Assembly (NCBI GenBank): GCA_013215805.1 | Contig: JABSQM010000014.1 | Span: forward strand, 294,728-358,727 | Direction of reading: 5' to 3' | Source of the DNA: Piscirickettsiaceae bacterium | GTDB taxonomy: Bacteria > Pseudomonadota > Gammaproteobacteria > Nitrosococcales > Methylophagaceae | Length of the DNA stretch: 64,000 bases | Part shown: piece after piece, positions 51,757-61,272 of the stretch | How the letters are laid out: each line of letters starts with the position of its first letter | How positions within the stretch are numbered: position 1 is the stretch's first letter | Program-made: the position numbers and the translations under genes | Notes under the pieces: model-generated | The model's input: only the letters and a program-made list of their open reading frames with translations | Told to the model about the DNA's origin: nothing | Databases searched by the model: none

Positions 51757-51933
51757 AATGCAATTTTATTAGCAAATTCAATTGTGAAAATGTGGAATTT
51801 AATATTAGAAATATAATTTCATTAGAGAAGGGGGGTATTAGGTGAGGCTAGAGTTATTGATGATATCAAACAAGCAGAAGTGCTAGTAACCATAAATCAG
51901 AAACATTTGGTTAAATTAAGAAAGGGTTATTGA
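51757..51933 (+). pseudogene. 3' remnant of the preceding gene
   Basis: In the same frame as 51436-51756 but interrupted by TAA (51754), TAA (51814) and TAG (51823). It reads LLANSIVKMWNL and GEARVIDDIKQAEVLVTINQ, plausible continuation of the same fold, and ends at TGA 51931-51933. No frameshift is needed, only nonsense changes. Confidence 0.5.
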
Positions 51934-53073
51934 ATTATACATCAGAAAAATCATATTTTGTGGTTCTGTTGGAAACTGTATTGATGAACATCATATAGCA
52001 TCCTTAATCTGCATATACATCAAAAAATACACTAATGATTATTTTTAAGACAGTAATTTCTATCCAAAGTCATCTTAAAAATGTACGTATATTACTATAC
52101 CTATAACCCCAGTTTTTGCGAAGCTGTTGATATCGTGAACATTAAATAAATGGACCTCCTTAATTTACAAGGAAATCACTGTACATTAAAAATATCGTGT
52201 GACTTGGCATACATGTAAATCATATCCAATGAAGTTGACACTTCAGTACCTATATTAAATTATTTTTGTGCATCTTAAAATTAAGATTTACAATTGAATC
52301 TAATTTTGAAAGCTTATCCTATTAAGAGATTAATAGAATTGCAATATGTATCATATCTGATACTTCTATTATTCATTCCTGATCTATAAATTATCGATAT
52401 TTTTCAAATAGTGCTATTTATCTTATATTTATCCCACTTATTTTAAAATAATTATTGGGCAATGCTATATAATTTTCTTGCATACGACTTTAATATATTA
52501 ATAAAATTACTTGCCCCCGCTGTTATCAGCTTATGATTTTAATTAATTAGAGATGATTTATATTAATTTGCTTTAATTATAATCACAATAATAAATTACT
52601 CCTCAATCTATTCAATGAAACTCTTTTCAAATAATCCTTTATACAACCGAATTTAGCCTATAACTATCCCATTGAAATTCAACATTTAATTTATTAGATA
52701 TATAAAATAAATTAAATTATTAAAACACTGAATTTTTTATATTCTTTTCAGAATCTTACCAGTGATATCTAAACATTTTAAATCTAAGCGATAAGACAAA
52801 TTTTCCATATAGATGTCTTGATGCTAATACAGTTACATACCACTTCTCCTGGATTTATCCCACTTATTTTAATAAGGATGACTATACTTTATAAGTTGCT
52901 TAAAAGATGATAGAAGATCTTTAGAAAAAATATTAACAGTATTTTTAGATGAAAGCCTTATTTTTAAAAGGTAAAACAGACTTTTTAGTAAAATATGCTT
53001 TTGATAAATATAGATTTTTAAAGAATCTAATAAACATATTTATTATATGCTTAATAATATCAGGAGTGAGGGT
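51934..53073. other. Gene-free stretch (1.14 kb) with a 20-bp direct repeat
   Basis: Very AT-rich. The only structure seen is an exact 20-base direct repeat (52427-52446 and 52853-52872, containing TTATCCCACTTATTTT), 426 bases apart. No gene fragment was recognised. Confidence 0.5.
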
Positions 53074-53500
53074 ATGGCAAGAAGCAAAAAAAAACAACAG
53101 CAACAAAGAGCGTTAAAGCTAGAACTATACAAATGATAGATCCTCAGTCAGGGGGGATCTTAAAAATGTACAATATTATGAAATTAAAGATGTAGATATT
53201 GGTTGAAATAAGGTTTGGTTAGGTCATATGATATATGTTATAGATACGGTAGGTAATAGAAAAATGCAGGTTTTAAGTTAGTTGCCTGAACAAAGAAATG
53301 TGAAAACAAATGAGGTTGTAGCAACACAACAAGAAATAATAAATAGCACAGGGTTATCGAAAAAAACCATACAAGATACTTGCAAAGCATTAAAAGTATC
53401 CAATGTTATAATTAAGATAAGAAATGGTCGTCGGCAATTATCGCCAAACTTTATTTGGCAAGGTAACAATGATAATCGTATGGATATACCCTTAACATAA
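53074..53500 (+). pseudogene. repL: RepL-type plasmid replication initiator, broken
   Basis: ATG 53074 with AGGAG upstream starts MARSKKKQQQQRALK, but an A9 run (53086-53094) and a G6 run (53151-53156) shift the frame. The final frame reads NKVWLGHMIYVIDTVGNRKM and then QRNVKTNEVVATQQEIINST, GLSKKTIQDTCKALK and DNRMDIPL, interrupted by TGA and TAG. This resembles the RepL winged-helix initiator family. Only the last 72 codons (53282-53500) remain open. It is a different replication protein from that at 58519, so two plasmid-type elements seem to have landed here. Confidence 0.65.
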
Positions 53501-53739
53501 AAATAAAACGATAATTAATTTGCCAATTATGATAAACCATTTGGGATGATAGTTTTGTAACATCCGTTGTATGATAAGAAATAATTAAATATGGTGTTCA
53601 AAGCCCTTAAGAGGGCTTGTTCCCGGTTCTTTCATAGATTAATAGAATGAAATGACTAGGTTAGAATATTTAAAGTCCTTAAAAGGCATTCAGGATCGAG
53701 TGACTAAAAGTCCTTGCTATTTTCGAGTATTAATTAAAT

Positions 53740-54384
53740 TTAAAGTAAATCCTCTTCTTCAACCTTATCGGCAAGATCAAATTTTATGATGTCCTCGAGG
53801 ACTAGCACAGTCAGAGTTTGGCTATATTCCTTAGAATAGATGGTGTACTCGATCAGATCCTCATTATCAAACCAAACTCTAGAATCATGTCGGACACCAT
53901 CTCTTGCAATACAAGAAAATTTTCCTTTGACTGCCATAGAAGCTAAAGGCAACTTGTTGTACATATCACGAGTAGTAAAATATCTGCCAAATCGAAAGGC
54001 TCTATCATTTGATTTAAACCAACATATGATACCATCTTCTGATAATAACGCTATAGCCTTATGTTCGGTTAAATTGAACCACTTAAGTACTGCTGCCGTC
54101 AGTGATGCTCTATATCTGTCGGCGCAATGGCTAATTATATCAAAGCTGAATGGGTGACCATCTATTTGCTCCCGAAAATCACGGTTGGACATTAATACAT
54201 GAGAGGCGAAGTTATCAGCTTCCGCTTCTATGTCCCTTTGTTTGCCATTTTTATAAAAAATATTACTTTGAGAGCGGTTAATTATATCCGATGTAATAGT
54301 CTCGCGGTACATCATATAATGACCTATCTCATGGGCAATTGTAAAATTGATCCGCCCTAGATAAGTAACTCTTGTATTATACAT
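53740..54384 (-). CDS. ImmA/IrrE-family metallopeptidase (N-terminally disrupted)
   Basis: COG2856-type zinc protease that typically cleaves an XRE repressor to induce a mobile element. The 214-residue frame shows INFTIAHEIGHYMM with HExxH (His18, Glu19, His22) and RDIEAEADNFASHVLM with the third ligand region, plus a C-terminal domain. The catalytic motif lies unusually close to the start because the true N-terminus is in another frame: one extra base in a C5 run (54389-54393, plus strand) separates them. The likely partner repressor is the pseudogene at 49826. Activity of the truncated product is doubtful. Confidence 0.75.
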   Translation of the reverse strand: MYNTRVTYLGRINFTIAHEIGHYMMYRETITSDIINRSQSNIFYKNGKQRDIEAEADNFASHVLMSNRDFREQIDGHPFSFDIISHCADRYRASLTAAVLKWFNLTEHKAIALLSEDGIICWFKSNDRAFRFGRYFTTRDMYNKLPLASMAVKGKFSCIARDGVRHDSRVWFDNEDLIEYTIYSKEYSQTLTVLVLEDIIKFDLADKVEEEDLL

Positions 54385-54505
54385 GATACCCCCATTCCTG
54401 TTTATTGGTTACCCTAATAAGCATTCCATCAATATTATTGAGACTCTCGCCTGTAACTTTAGTAATAAGATCTTTGTTAAAGGAAGGTGTTAAATCTAAG
54501 GCAAC
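54385..54505 (-). pseudogene. Detached N-terminal segment of the ImmA/IrrE gene
   Basis: On the minus strand the frame reads LDLTPSFNKDLITKVTGES, NNIDGMLIRVTNKQEW and then meets a G5 run. Dropping one G gives WGIMYNTRVTYLGRINFTIAHE, continuous with the peptidase frame. Upstream, a TAA at 54506-54508 ends the readable part, so the 5' end is also damaged. Confidence 0.6.
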
Positions 54506-55030
54506 TTATTTTAAATCTATGGAGCGTTGGACTTTAGAGATGTTTAAAATTTGATTAATTATATTTGCTTCTTTGCAAAGAAACCTTTTACTAATAGTCC
54601 AATAAATATTAATTTGAAATATATAATGTTCTCAATACTTAAAACTAGATATCTCATATACTAAAATTAAGGTACATGCCTAATATCTTATATACATTCG
54701 TAAATTATGAGATCCATAATAAACTATAAAAGCTGAATGATATACAAGGCTCCTGGATTATCAAACAACAGATTAAATTTACACTTCATTTCACCACGAT
54801 TAATCTAAATACATAGGTAAATAAAATTTAAACCTCTCATAATTACAGATCCATTGGCAATGGATACGACCGATTATTAATTCTAAAATTTTATAATTTC
54901 CAAAGAGATGCATTATTGCATTACTTAGATTATCTCGAATAATAAAAGCTTATAGAATATTTTCAGATAAGCTATGAAACATTAAACTTGCATGTCTAAT
55001 ATTGTTAGGAAGTCTGTGTAAAACTATACA

Positions 55031-55307
55031 TTAATACAGGGTCTGAAAGTACGATAATACAGGAGGTGAAAGTACATACATCATATTTGTATTTATTAAT
55101 ACAGGAGTTAGAAGTACGATTGAAGATAAAAGATAAAAATTCACAACAAAAGCGGATGAACTTAAAAATAAACCTTAAAAATATACTTAAAATTTGATTA
55201 TTATGAATGCATTTAACAACTAACTGTGGATAACTTATTGAAAAATAAATTTTATAAACCATTAATACAGGAATGCTAGGTACAGAACTCCAGGGATGTC
55301 AGGTACA
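55031..55307 (+). repeat. Five iterons, consensus CAGG-N8-GTAC (plasmid-type origin)
   Basis: CAGG starts at 55037, 55060, 55102, 55268 and 55291, and GTAC follows exactly eight bases later in each. Copies 1-3 share TTAATACAGG...AGTAC (copy 2 with TAATACAGG); copies 4-5 share CAGGRATG..AGGTACA. Spacings of 23, 42 and 23 bases are near whole helical turns, as expected for binding sites of a replication initiator. A DnaA box lies between copies 3 and 4. Confidence 0.82.
55225..55233 (-). promoter_or_regulatory. Consensus DnaA box
   Basis: TGTGGATAA on the plus strand is TTATCCACA on the minus strand, the perfect DnaA box. It sits within the iteron cluster, in AT-rich DNA upstream of a DnaC-like loader. 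The combination indicates an iteron-type replication origin that uses host DnaA. Confidence 0.8.
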
Positions 55308-55774
55308 CTGAAATCATCTAAAGCCTTAATATAACTCAAAATTAAAACATATTTTTCTCCCTAACCTTTTTAATAACCTTATAATTTATAATAATCATAA
55401 ATAAATTACAAAAGTTACAAAAATTAAGAAATTAACATCACAATCAAATTTAGTTTATTATTCTCACTGTTATTGAAAAAAGTCAGGGAGAAAAATTGAC
55501 AACTTTCTTATTATGATTAATATTAATATGCTTTTTTTAATTATCACATCATTTTTTTCAATATGTTGCATTGATAATATTAATACAAGATAAAATCATA
55601 TATTTACAATTAAAATAATTATCACAAATTAAAAAACTTCATGAATTTAAAAAATATATATGGTAAAATCATAAATCAATAATTTTAAACAAAAAGTAAT
55701 TAAATAGATTGATGACATATATATTGAATTAAAAATTACAAACAGATTAATCAAAAAAGTAAAGACTTTATATT

Positions 55775-56599
55775 ATGAATAATCAAGGTGATATGCAAAA
55801 ATGTACAAAGCACAATACTCAATATCTTAGAATTAAGCATATATGGAAAGAAAAATCTTTTATCTCTGGTTGTATTAAATGTCATTTAGAGATAATTGAA
55901 ATACAAAGGAAGGATAATTTTTACATGAAAAGAGAATTTCAAAAAAGGAATGATGAAGCTAGAATAGCTACTTCATTTCGTAGGAGTGGTATACCACCCC
56001 GTTATACAACAAGAACAATAGATAACTTTAAAGCAATAACTAAACAGCAACGCAATACACTTTCAACGGTAAAAAATTATATTAACAATTTTGATTATGT
56101 AATGGAAAAAGGAACGGGCATGATTATGACTGGTGGAGTAGGAACTGGTAAAACCCATCTTGCTAGTGCTATAGCTAATTATTTCATTAAAAGAGAAAAA
56201 ACTGTTTCTTTTATGACAATTTCAGCTATGTTTAGAAAAATACGTGAGACATATAGAATAAATTCAAAAAAAACAGAACAAGAGGTGATTGACGATCTTA
56301 GAGAAGTTGATTTACTTATTCTAGATGAAATTGGATTACAAAAGGGTAGTGAAAGTGAAGAATATTTGCTATTCGAAGTATTAAATGAACGATATGGTTA
56401 TTTTAAGCCTACTATTATAATATCTAATTTGGGTATTGTGGATATTAAAAGATACATTGGTATTCGAGTAATGGATAGACTTAAAGAAGGTGGTGGAAAA
56501 TTAGCTGTTCTTGATTGGAAGTCATATAGAAAACAGGTATTGAAGGATGAAAGGTTGCCTACCTTAAGTAAATCCAAATATACAAACAAAAATTTATAA
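55775..56599 (+). CDS. DnaC-like helicase loader ATPase
   Basis: AAA+ ATPase that would load the replicative helicase at the neighbouring origin. The 274-residue protein has an N-terminal Cys/His cluster (Cys10, His13, Cys33, Cys36), IPPRYTTRTIDNF (about 73-85), Walker A GGVGTGKTHLA (120-130), Walker B DLLILDE (179-185), IISNL sensor and IRVMDRLKEGG with the arginine finger. The pattern is like phage and plasmid DnaC rather than IstB (no IS21 partner). It lies 470 bases after the iterons, oriented away from them. Confidence 0.85.
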   Translation: MNNQGDMQKCTKHNTQYLRIKHIWKEKSFISGCIKCHLEIIEIQRKDNFYMKREFQKRNDEARIATSFRRSGIPPRYTTRTIDNFKAITKQQRNTLSTVKNYINNFDYVMEKGTGMIMTGGVGTGKTHLASAIANYFIKREKTVSFMTISAMFRKIRETYRINSKKTEQEVIDDLREVDLLILDEIGLQKGSESEEYLLFEVLNERYGYFKPTIIISNLGIVDIKRYIGIRVMDRLKEGGGKLAVLDWKSYRKQVLKDERLPTLSKSKYTNKNL

Positions 56600-56824
56600 T
56601 AATATATTATACGACTATGAAAATTTAGATTATTATAGTATAATATATAACTAAAAATAGTCTTGCAAATTTTAAAAACCAATTATATTATTAACAACTA
56701 AATTTAAATAATGAGTTAACTTTAGATATTTAATTGATAATTATAAAATGAGATATATCTCTATGAATGATATTATTTACATTTAAATTAATTGAATATA
56801 TTGCTTCATAATTATATAAAATAG

Positions 56825-58057
56825 CTATGACTTATAGTCAGCATTAATATCAATATATGCATGCGTCAAATCACATGTCCAGACTGTAGAACTCCTTTGA
56901 CCTATTCCTACATCAACAAAAATGTAAATTTCTTTACAGGTGAGATATTTTTTGACGGCATCCATATCTACAGTAGGAACTGGACCTCCATTTATTGCCA
57001 TTACATAAGGTCCAAACTGTACCTTTAACTTTTTTTTATTTATATCTCTTTTAGCTTTACCAATTGCCATAATGATTCTCCCCCAATTAGGACTATTACC
57101 TGCCATAGCTGTTTTTACTAATGGTGATTCCGCAATTGAGAGAGCAATAGCACGGGCATCGTTTTCATCTTTTGCTCCTGAACAATTTACTGTAATAAAT
57201 TTAGATATTCCTTCTCCGTCTTTTACAATCTGAAGAGCTAAATATAGCATAACCTCTGTTAGTTTTTTTTCAAAATCTTCTAGTTGAAGATCATTTTCAG
57301 ATGTTATAGGTTGTTCTAAATCTATTTTACCGGTTGCAAAAAGTAGAATCGTATCATTAGTAGAAGTATCGCTATCTACATTTATATTAGCGAATGTTTT
57401 TACATTCGCTCTATTAAGTAGTTTTTGAATAATTTCACTATTTATTTTTGCATCAGTGAAAATAAAACAAAGCATAGTTGCCATGTCTGGAGCAATCATA
57501 CCAGAACCTTTGGCAATACCAGAGATAATTACATTCTGTTCTCCAAATTTTGCAATTTTTGATATTCCTTTTGAATAGGTGTCAGTAGTCATAATACAAT
57601 TTGATGCTAATTCAAATGCATCGTCCGTTAAATTATTGAATAATTCATCAATTTTGTTAATTATTTGATATGCAGGGATTATTTGACCGATGATTCCTGT
57701 ACCTGCCATATATACTTGATTTTTATGACAATCAAGTAAAGTAGCTACAAATTTAGTAGTTTCTTTGACCAACTCAGTACCATTCTTACCAGTACATGCG
57801 TTAGCATTTCCAGCATGAACAATAAGTGCACGTGCGTCTGATTGATTCAAAATTTTCTTACACCAGTCTACAGGGGCAGCGGTAGTTGCAGATTGAGTAA
57901 ATAGACCTGCAACAGCCGTACCTTCAGACATATTGACTAGCATAAGATCAGGTTTTGAATCCGATTTTAAATTACAAGAAATTACACTAAGTTGAACGCC
58001 ATTTACAGGTAAAATATTAGCTGATTTTTGAGGTGCAAAAATAGATTTAGTGGACAT
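56825..58057 (-). CDS. argJ: Bifunctional glutamate N-acetyltransferase/amino-acid acetyltransferase
   Basis: Moves acetyl from N-acetylornithine to glutamate in arginine synthesis. The 410-residue protein has AGLFTQSATTAAPVDWC, HAGNANACTGKNG, IMTTDTYSK, the self-cleavage and nucleophile site GMIAPDMATML (Thr194), DSDTSTNDT and a C-terminal NADYKS. SPLVKTAMAGNSPNWGRIIM and the TCDLTHAYIDIN end resemble alphaproteobacterial ArgJ more than the betaproteobacterial type (where I expect ASDPNLGRILAAVG). AAGGGTG precedes the ATG. It stands alone between the helicase loader and the putative Rep gene. Confidence 0.93.
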   Translation of the reverse strand: MSTKSIFAPQKSANILPVNGVQLSVISCNLKSDSKPDLMLVNMSEGTAVAGLFTQSATTAAPVDWCKKILNQSDARALIVHAGNANACTGKNGTELVKETTKFVATLLDCHKNQVYMAGTGIIGQIIPAYQIINKIDELFNNLTDDAFELASNCIMTTDTYSKGISKIAKFGEQNVIISGIAKGSGMIAPDMATMLCFIFTDAKINSEIIQKLLNRANVKTFANINVDSDTSTNDTILLFATGKIDLEQPITSENDLQLEDFEKKLTEVMLYLALQIVKDGEGISKFITVNCSGAKDENDARAIALSIAESPLVKTAMAGNSPNWGRIIMAIGKAKRDINKKKLKVQFGPYVMAINGGPVPTVDMDAVKKYLTCKEIYIFVDVGIGQRSSTVWTCDLTHAYIDINADYKS

Positions 58058-58518
58058 AATTTCACCCTTATTATAATAAAAAATTTAATAAAGTATTTTA
58101 TTTTATTAAATTACTTCTTTGGGTAAGAAAGTTTATGGAGAATTACTACAATGTCCTTTCTTAATTTAATTGTTCATAACAATTGAAAGATGATCTTATA
58201 TATGAAACTCAAATTTTAAAAATGTTATACAATATTAAGTTATTTAAAATTAATACTCATATTATAAAGCATATAAATTTTTTAATAAAAGTTCTATATA
58301 TACATTGTCCTATTATTTTTCGGTTGATATTTTAGATTAATTTATCATTTATATAATAGTGAATGTATTTTACTATTTATCATATAATCATATATAGTTA
58401 TTCACTATACTTTTAATTTTATCTATCATTTTTTATATATAAAATAGATGTCATAAATCTTATTAATTACAGCTCTTGTTTTTTTTCTTTATGATTATTA
58501 ATTACATTTAAATCATGG
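58058..58518. other. Intergenic region argJ/rep (461 bases)
   Basis: AT-rich, no gene. It holds the argJ promoter (leftward transcription) and the end of the rep gene (also leftward). No iterons like those at 55.0-55.3 kb were found here. Confidence 0.45.
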
Positions 58519-59634
58519 TTATTTTCTATTGAAAGAGGATTTCACTAGTTTAATATTATACTCATGTTTTGCGTTATTATATCTAAAGTTGGTTTCAAAA
58601 TCTGATCTCATTGGTTCGATAATTGGCTTTCCGTTTTTATCTAATGAAGGGGATTTTGTTCTTTTTGTGGCCTTATTATTTTCGATTATTATTTTAATGA
58701 ACTCAGAAGTAGGGTAAATATATAGAATAGCATCAATTATTTTCTTACCATCAAATTTTTTATCAATGATAACTTTTTCAACTTCATGCATTTTTTTTAG
58801 GATACCTACTATCTTTTGTAAAGTAATTCTTTTTTGTGTGTTTTCGACAAAATCTATTTCTTGAATAATTTTATTTAAGGATGGACTGTAAGGCTTTCCA
58901 TTTTCAGATGCATATTTAAATCTCATATTTAAAATTACTCTGAGTTTAAGTTCATATTTTCCTCGAGAAGCAAGGATACTATAAGAGTCTGTTGCCCTCC
59001 AATCTCCAGAACTTATATAGTTAGTAATCATATTTCCTAATTCAATAACAATTTTATTATCGTCCATATAAATATCTTTAATTCTATTAAATATATATTC
59101 TCTATTTCCAATATAGTTTTTTACTCTTATATTAGTCCTTTTTAAAATTTCCAAAGCTTCCCTTATACTTGTGGTGTTATAAGGACAATTATTTGGTTTT
59201 AATTTTATTACTTTTCTTTTATTGATAGCTTCAACAATTTCTTTTTGAATTTGATAATAAGTAGTTCTAAGTAAAAATTTTTTTTTATTTTCTGAATCTA
59301 TAGAAATATCTATAAGTTGTTTGGTGGCAAAAGAAATTATTGCGTATTCTATCCTGGCTTCTCTAAAATTAGGAAAATGGCTTTGAAATTGTTTGGTTTT
59401 TCTATTCTTAAAGTTTGCTGGAGATATTTCAGATATATAAGATTTTTCATTTATAAAAAATTTTTTTTCTACTGGTTTTGCTAAATGATCACTCACCCAT
59501 TTTACAAGTTGGTCATTATGAGAAACTTCCTTGGGAATAGCCTCGTAAGTTTCTGAAAGATTAAGCCTTTTCGTAGACCGAAATAACTCTAACTGTATCT
59601 CAATGGGTGTCTCTGATTTTTTTTTACTACTCAT
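58519..59634 (-). CDS. Putative plasmid replication initiator protein
   Basis: A basic 371-residue protein with two probable winged-helix units. The first holds NNCPYNTTSIREALEILKRT and the second NGKPYSPSLNKIIQEIDFVE. The segment IREALEILKRTNIRVKN resembles the EALEILxRT helix common in RepA/RepB-type initiators. Together with the iterons, DnaA box and helicase loader nearby, replication initiation is the best guess, but I cannot name the family with certainty. The start has no clear ribosome site. If it binds the CAGG-N8-GTAC iterons it acts about 3.2 kb from its gene. Confidence 0.55.
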   Translation of the reverse strand: MSSKKKSETPIEIQLELFRSTKRLNLSETYEAIPKEVSHNDQLVKWVSDHLAKPVEKKFFINEKSYISEISPANFKNRKTKQFQSHFPNFREARIEYAIISFATKQLIDISIDSENKKKFLLRTTYYQIQKEIVEAINKRKVIKLKPNNCPYNTTSIREALEILKRTNIRVKNYIGNREYIFNRIKDIYMDDNKIVIELGNMITNYISSGDWRATDSYSILASRGKYELKLRVILNMRFKYASENGKPYSPSLNKIIQEIDFVENTQKRITLQKIVGILKKMHEVEKVIIDKKFDGKKIIDAILYIYPTSEFIKIIIENNKATKRTKSPSLDKNGKPIIEPMRSDFETNFRYNNAKHEYNIKLVKSSFNRK

Positions 59635-61272
59635 GAGGTTATATTTATATAATAAATTTGGTTATAATTTTCAGATAATATTTCAAGTAGATACTAAAAT
59701 AACTGTCTTTTTATATACTTAATCTTTATTATCCATAATAATGTACTTTTTTTATAAAAATTAATTCACGTTTTTAATTATGTCATGAATTTTTTGTGGA
59801 AATATTAAAAATTTTAAGTATCTAAAAGGATGTCATTAAGTAAAGGTGTTCCAATTTTTAATTAGGACATATTAGATTTTTCTCCTGTGATTATTTAGAT
59901 ATATTATTCAATAAATTATGTTATTTTTTAAAATTGCAATCATATTAATTACCATATAGTATATTTATTATCATTTTTTAAAAGTCATCAAGGTCTTCGG
60001 GAACTTAATTAGCATATTACATAAATCTTAATTTATCTTTATAAATATAATCATTTATTATTAATAATTTTTATTGGGTTGTATCTATTTAATTCTATAA
60101 TCACTATATTTTTATAAAGCCGTTAATTTTTATATCTTATTAACGTCAAAAAATATTTTGTAATCGTTTTATATTATGGCGAGGCAAAATTTTATATTTA
60201 AGAGTGAAATTAATAATGATGGAGAAATTTGATATACAACTTGTTGAAATATAATTTATATGTTGTTTGTTCAATAAGTTTAAGTAGAAGTTTATATCAT
60301 TTAAAACATACAATTGATCATTTGCTCAATTTCTTGTAAATTTTGACATGCCTATATTATATTCAATATTTATATATAAAGGGGGTTAATTAGGCTAAAT
60401 TAGAAAGCAGATATATATTTGCTTCAGTTATAAGAATATAAATTATATTATGTAAACATAGATAATCTCTTTAAGGCAAACCGTTTTTGTTTAATATATA
60501 AGGTAATTATAATTTTGATTTGATGTTGTCAATAACATATTACATAGGAAAGAGGAACAATAATTAATTAAACCTACATCTAATTTAGATAATGGAACAA
60601 ATAAAATTCTTTTCAAACTTGCAATATTTATTATTTGGTATCATGACTTGTTATGTGATATCGATGATTGCTTCTAATTAACTGATATTTCAGTAAAGTA
60701 ATTGTCCATATCTTCACTATCTATTGTTGGCTTTTTAATATTCACCAACACTACGTAAATAGTCTTATTGTCAGATATGGTTTATCCTATCTGATAAGCT
60801 ATATAACATATATTAAATTCCGTTTCTGTTATGTAAAACACTTAAATATAATCATATAGATGAATTTAATACTAATAAGAATGCTGTATAATGCGACATC
60901 AATTAATATCTATAATTAGGGTAGTACATAATTAGGCTTTTAAACGATTGATATTAATATATTAGGTCTGAATATATTATATTATTCACAATTTTTGTTA
61001 TATATATTTTATAAATAACTTATAATTTAGCCTGAATATTGTACAGATGCTTATCAAGACTTTTTTCAAATAAAAATTTAAAAATCATTATAGCAAATAG
61101 TACATTTTCATAGCATTGATTATATAGATATTGTCTGTTTTAGGTATATAGATATACTTCAGGTAATTTATTATAGGCTTTATTTATATTTAAATGATCT
61201 AATAGTGAGTATAAACTTATTTTAGTCATAACGTCCTTATTATTTACTAGTTATCTTCAATTATGAGTATGC
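59635..61272. other. Gene-free stretch (1.64 kb)
   Basis: Extremely AT-rich DNA between the rep gene and pmbA. No open frame of note, tRNA, iteron or repeat array was seen. It separates the replicon-like segment from core genes. Confidence 0.5.

Larger units (their letters stand above)
54509..55774. other. Gene-free origin-bearing region
   Basis: About 1.27 kb, very AT-rich and without a credible gene. It contains five iterons (55037-55306), a perfect DnaA box (55225-55233), and a 12-bp inverted repeat (55351-55362 with 55485-55496). A TTGACA box at 55496-55501 points toward the DnaC-like gene. The 85-codon minus-strand frame across the iterons is a by-product of the repeats. Confidence 0.65.

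Noticed and set aside
53074..53500. TGA and TAG inside the repL frame as a sign of an alternative genetic code
   Set aside because: Intact genes here (gpmI, tpiA, folB, folK) end with TGA in the expected place, and RF1 is a normal RF1, so the standard bacterial code applies.
55005..55262. 85-codon minus-strand frame over the iterons
   Set aside because: Its reading is imposed by the iteron repeats and DnaA box; no start signal and no motif.
55775..56599. DnaC-like gene as IstB of an IS21 element
   Set aside because: No IstA transposase or terminal repeats nearby. The N-terminal Cys/His cluster and the origin next door fit a helicase loader.
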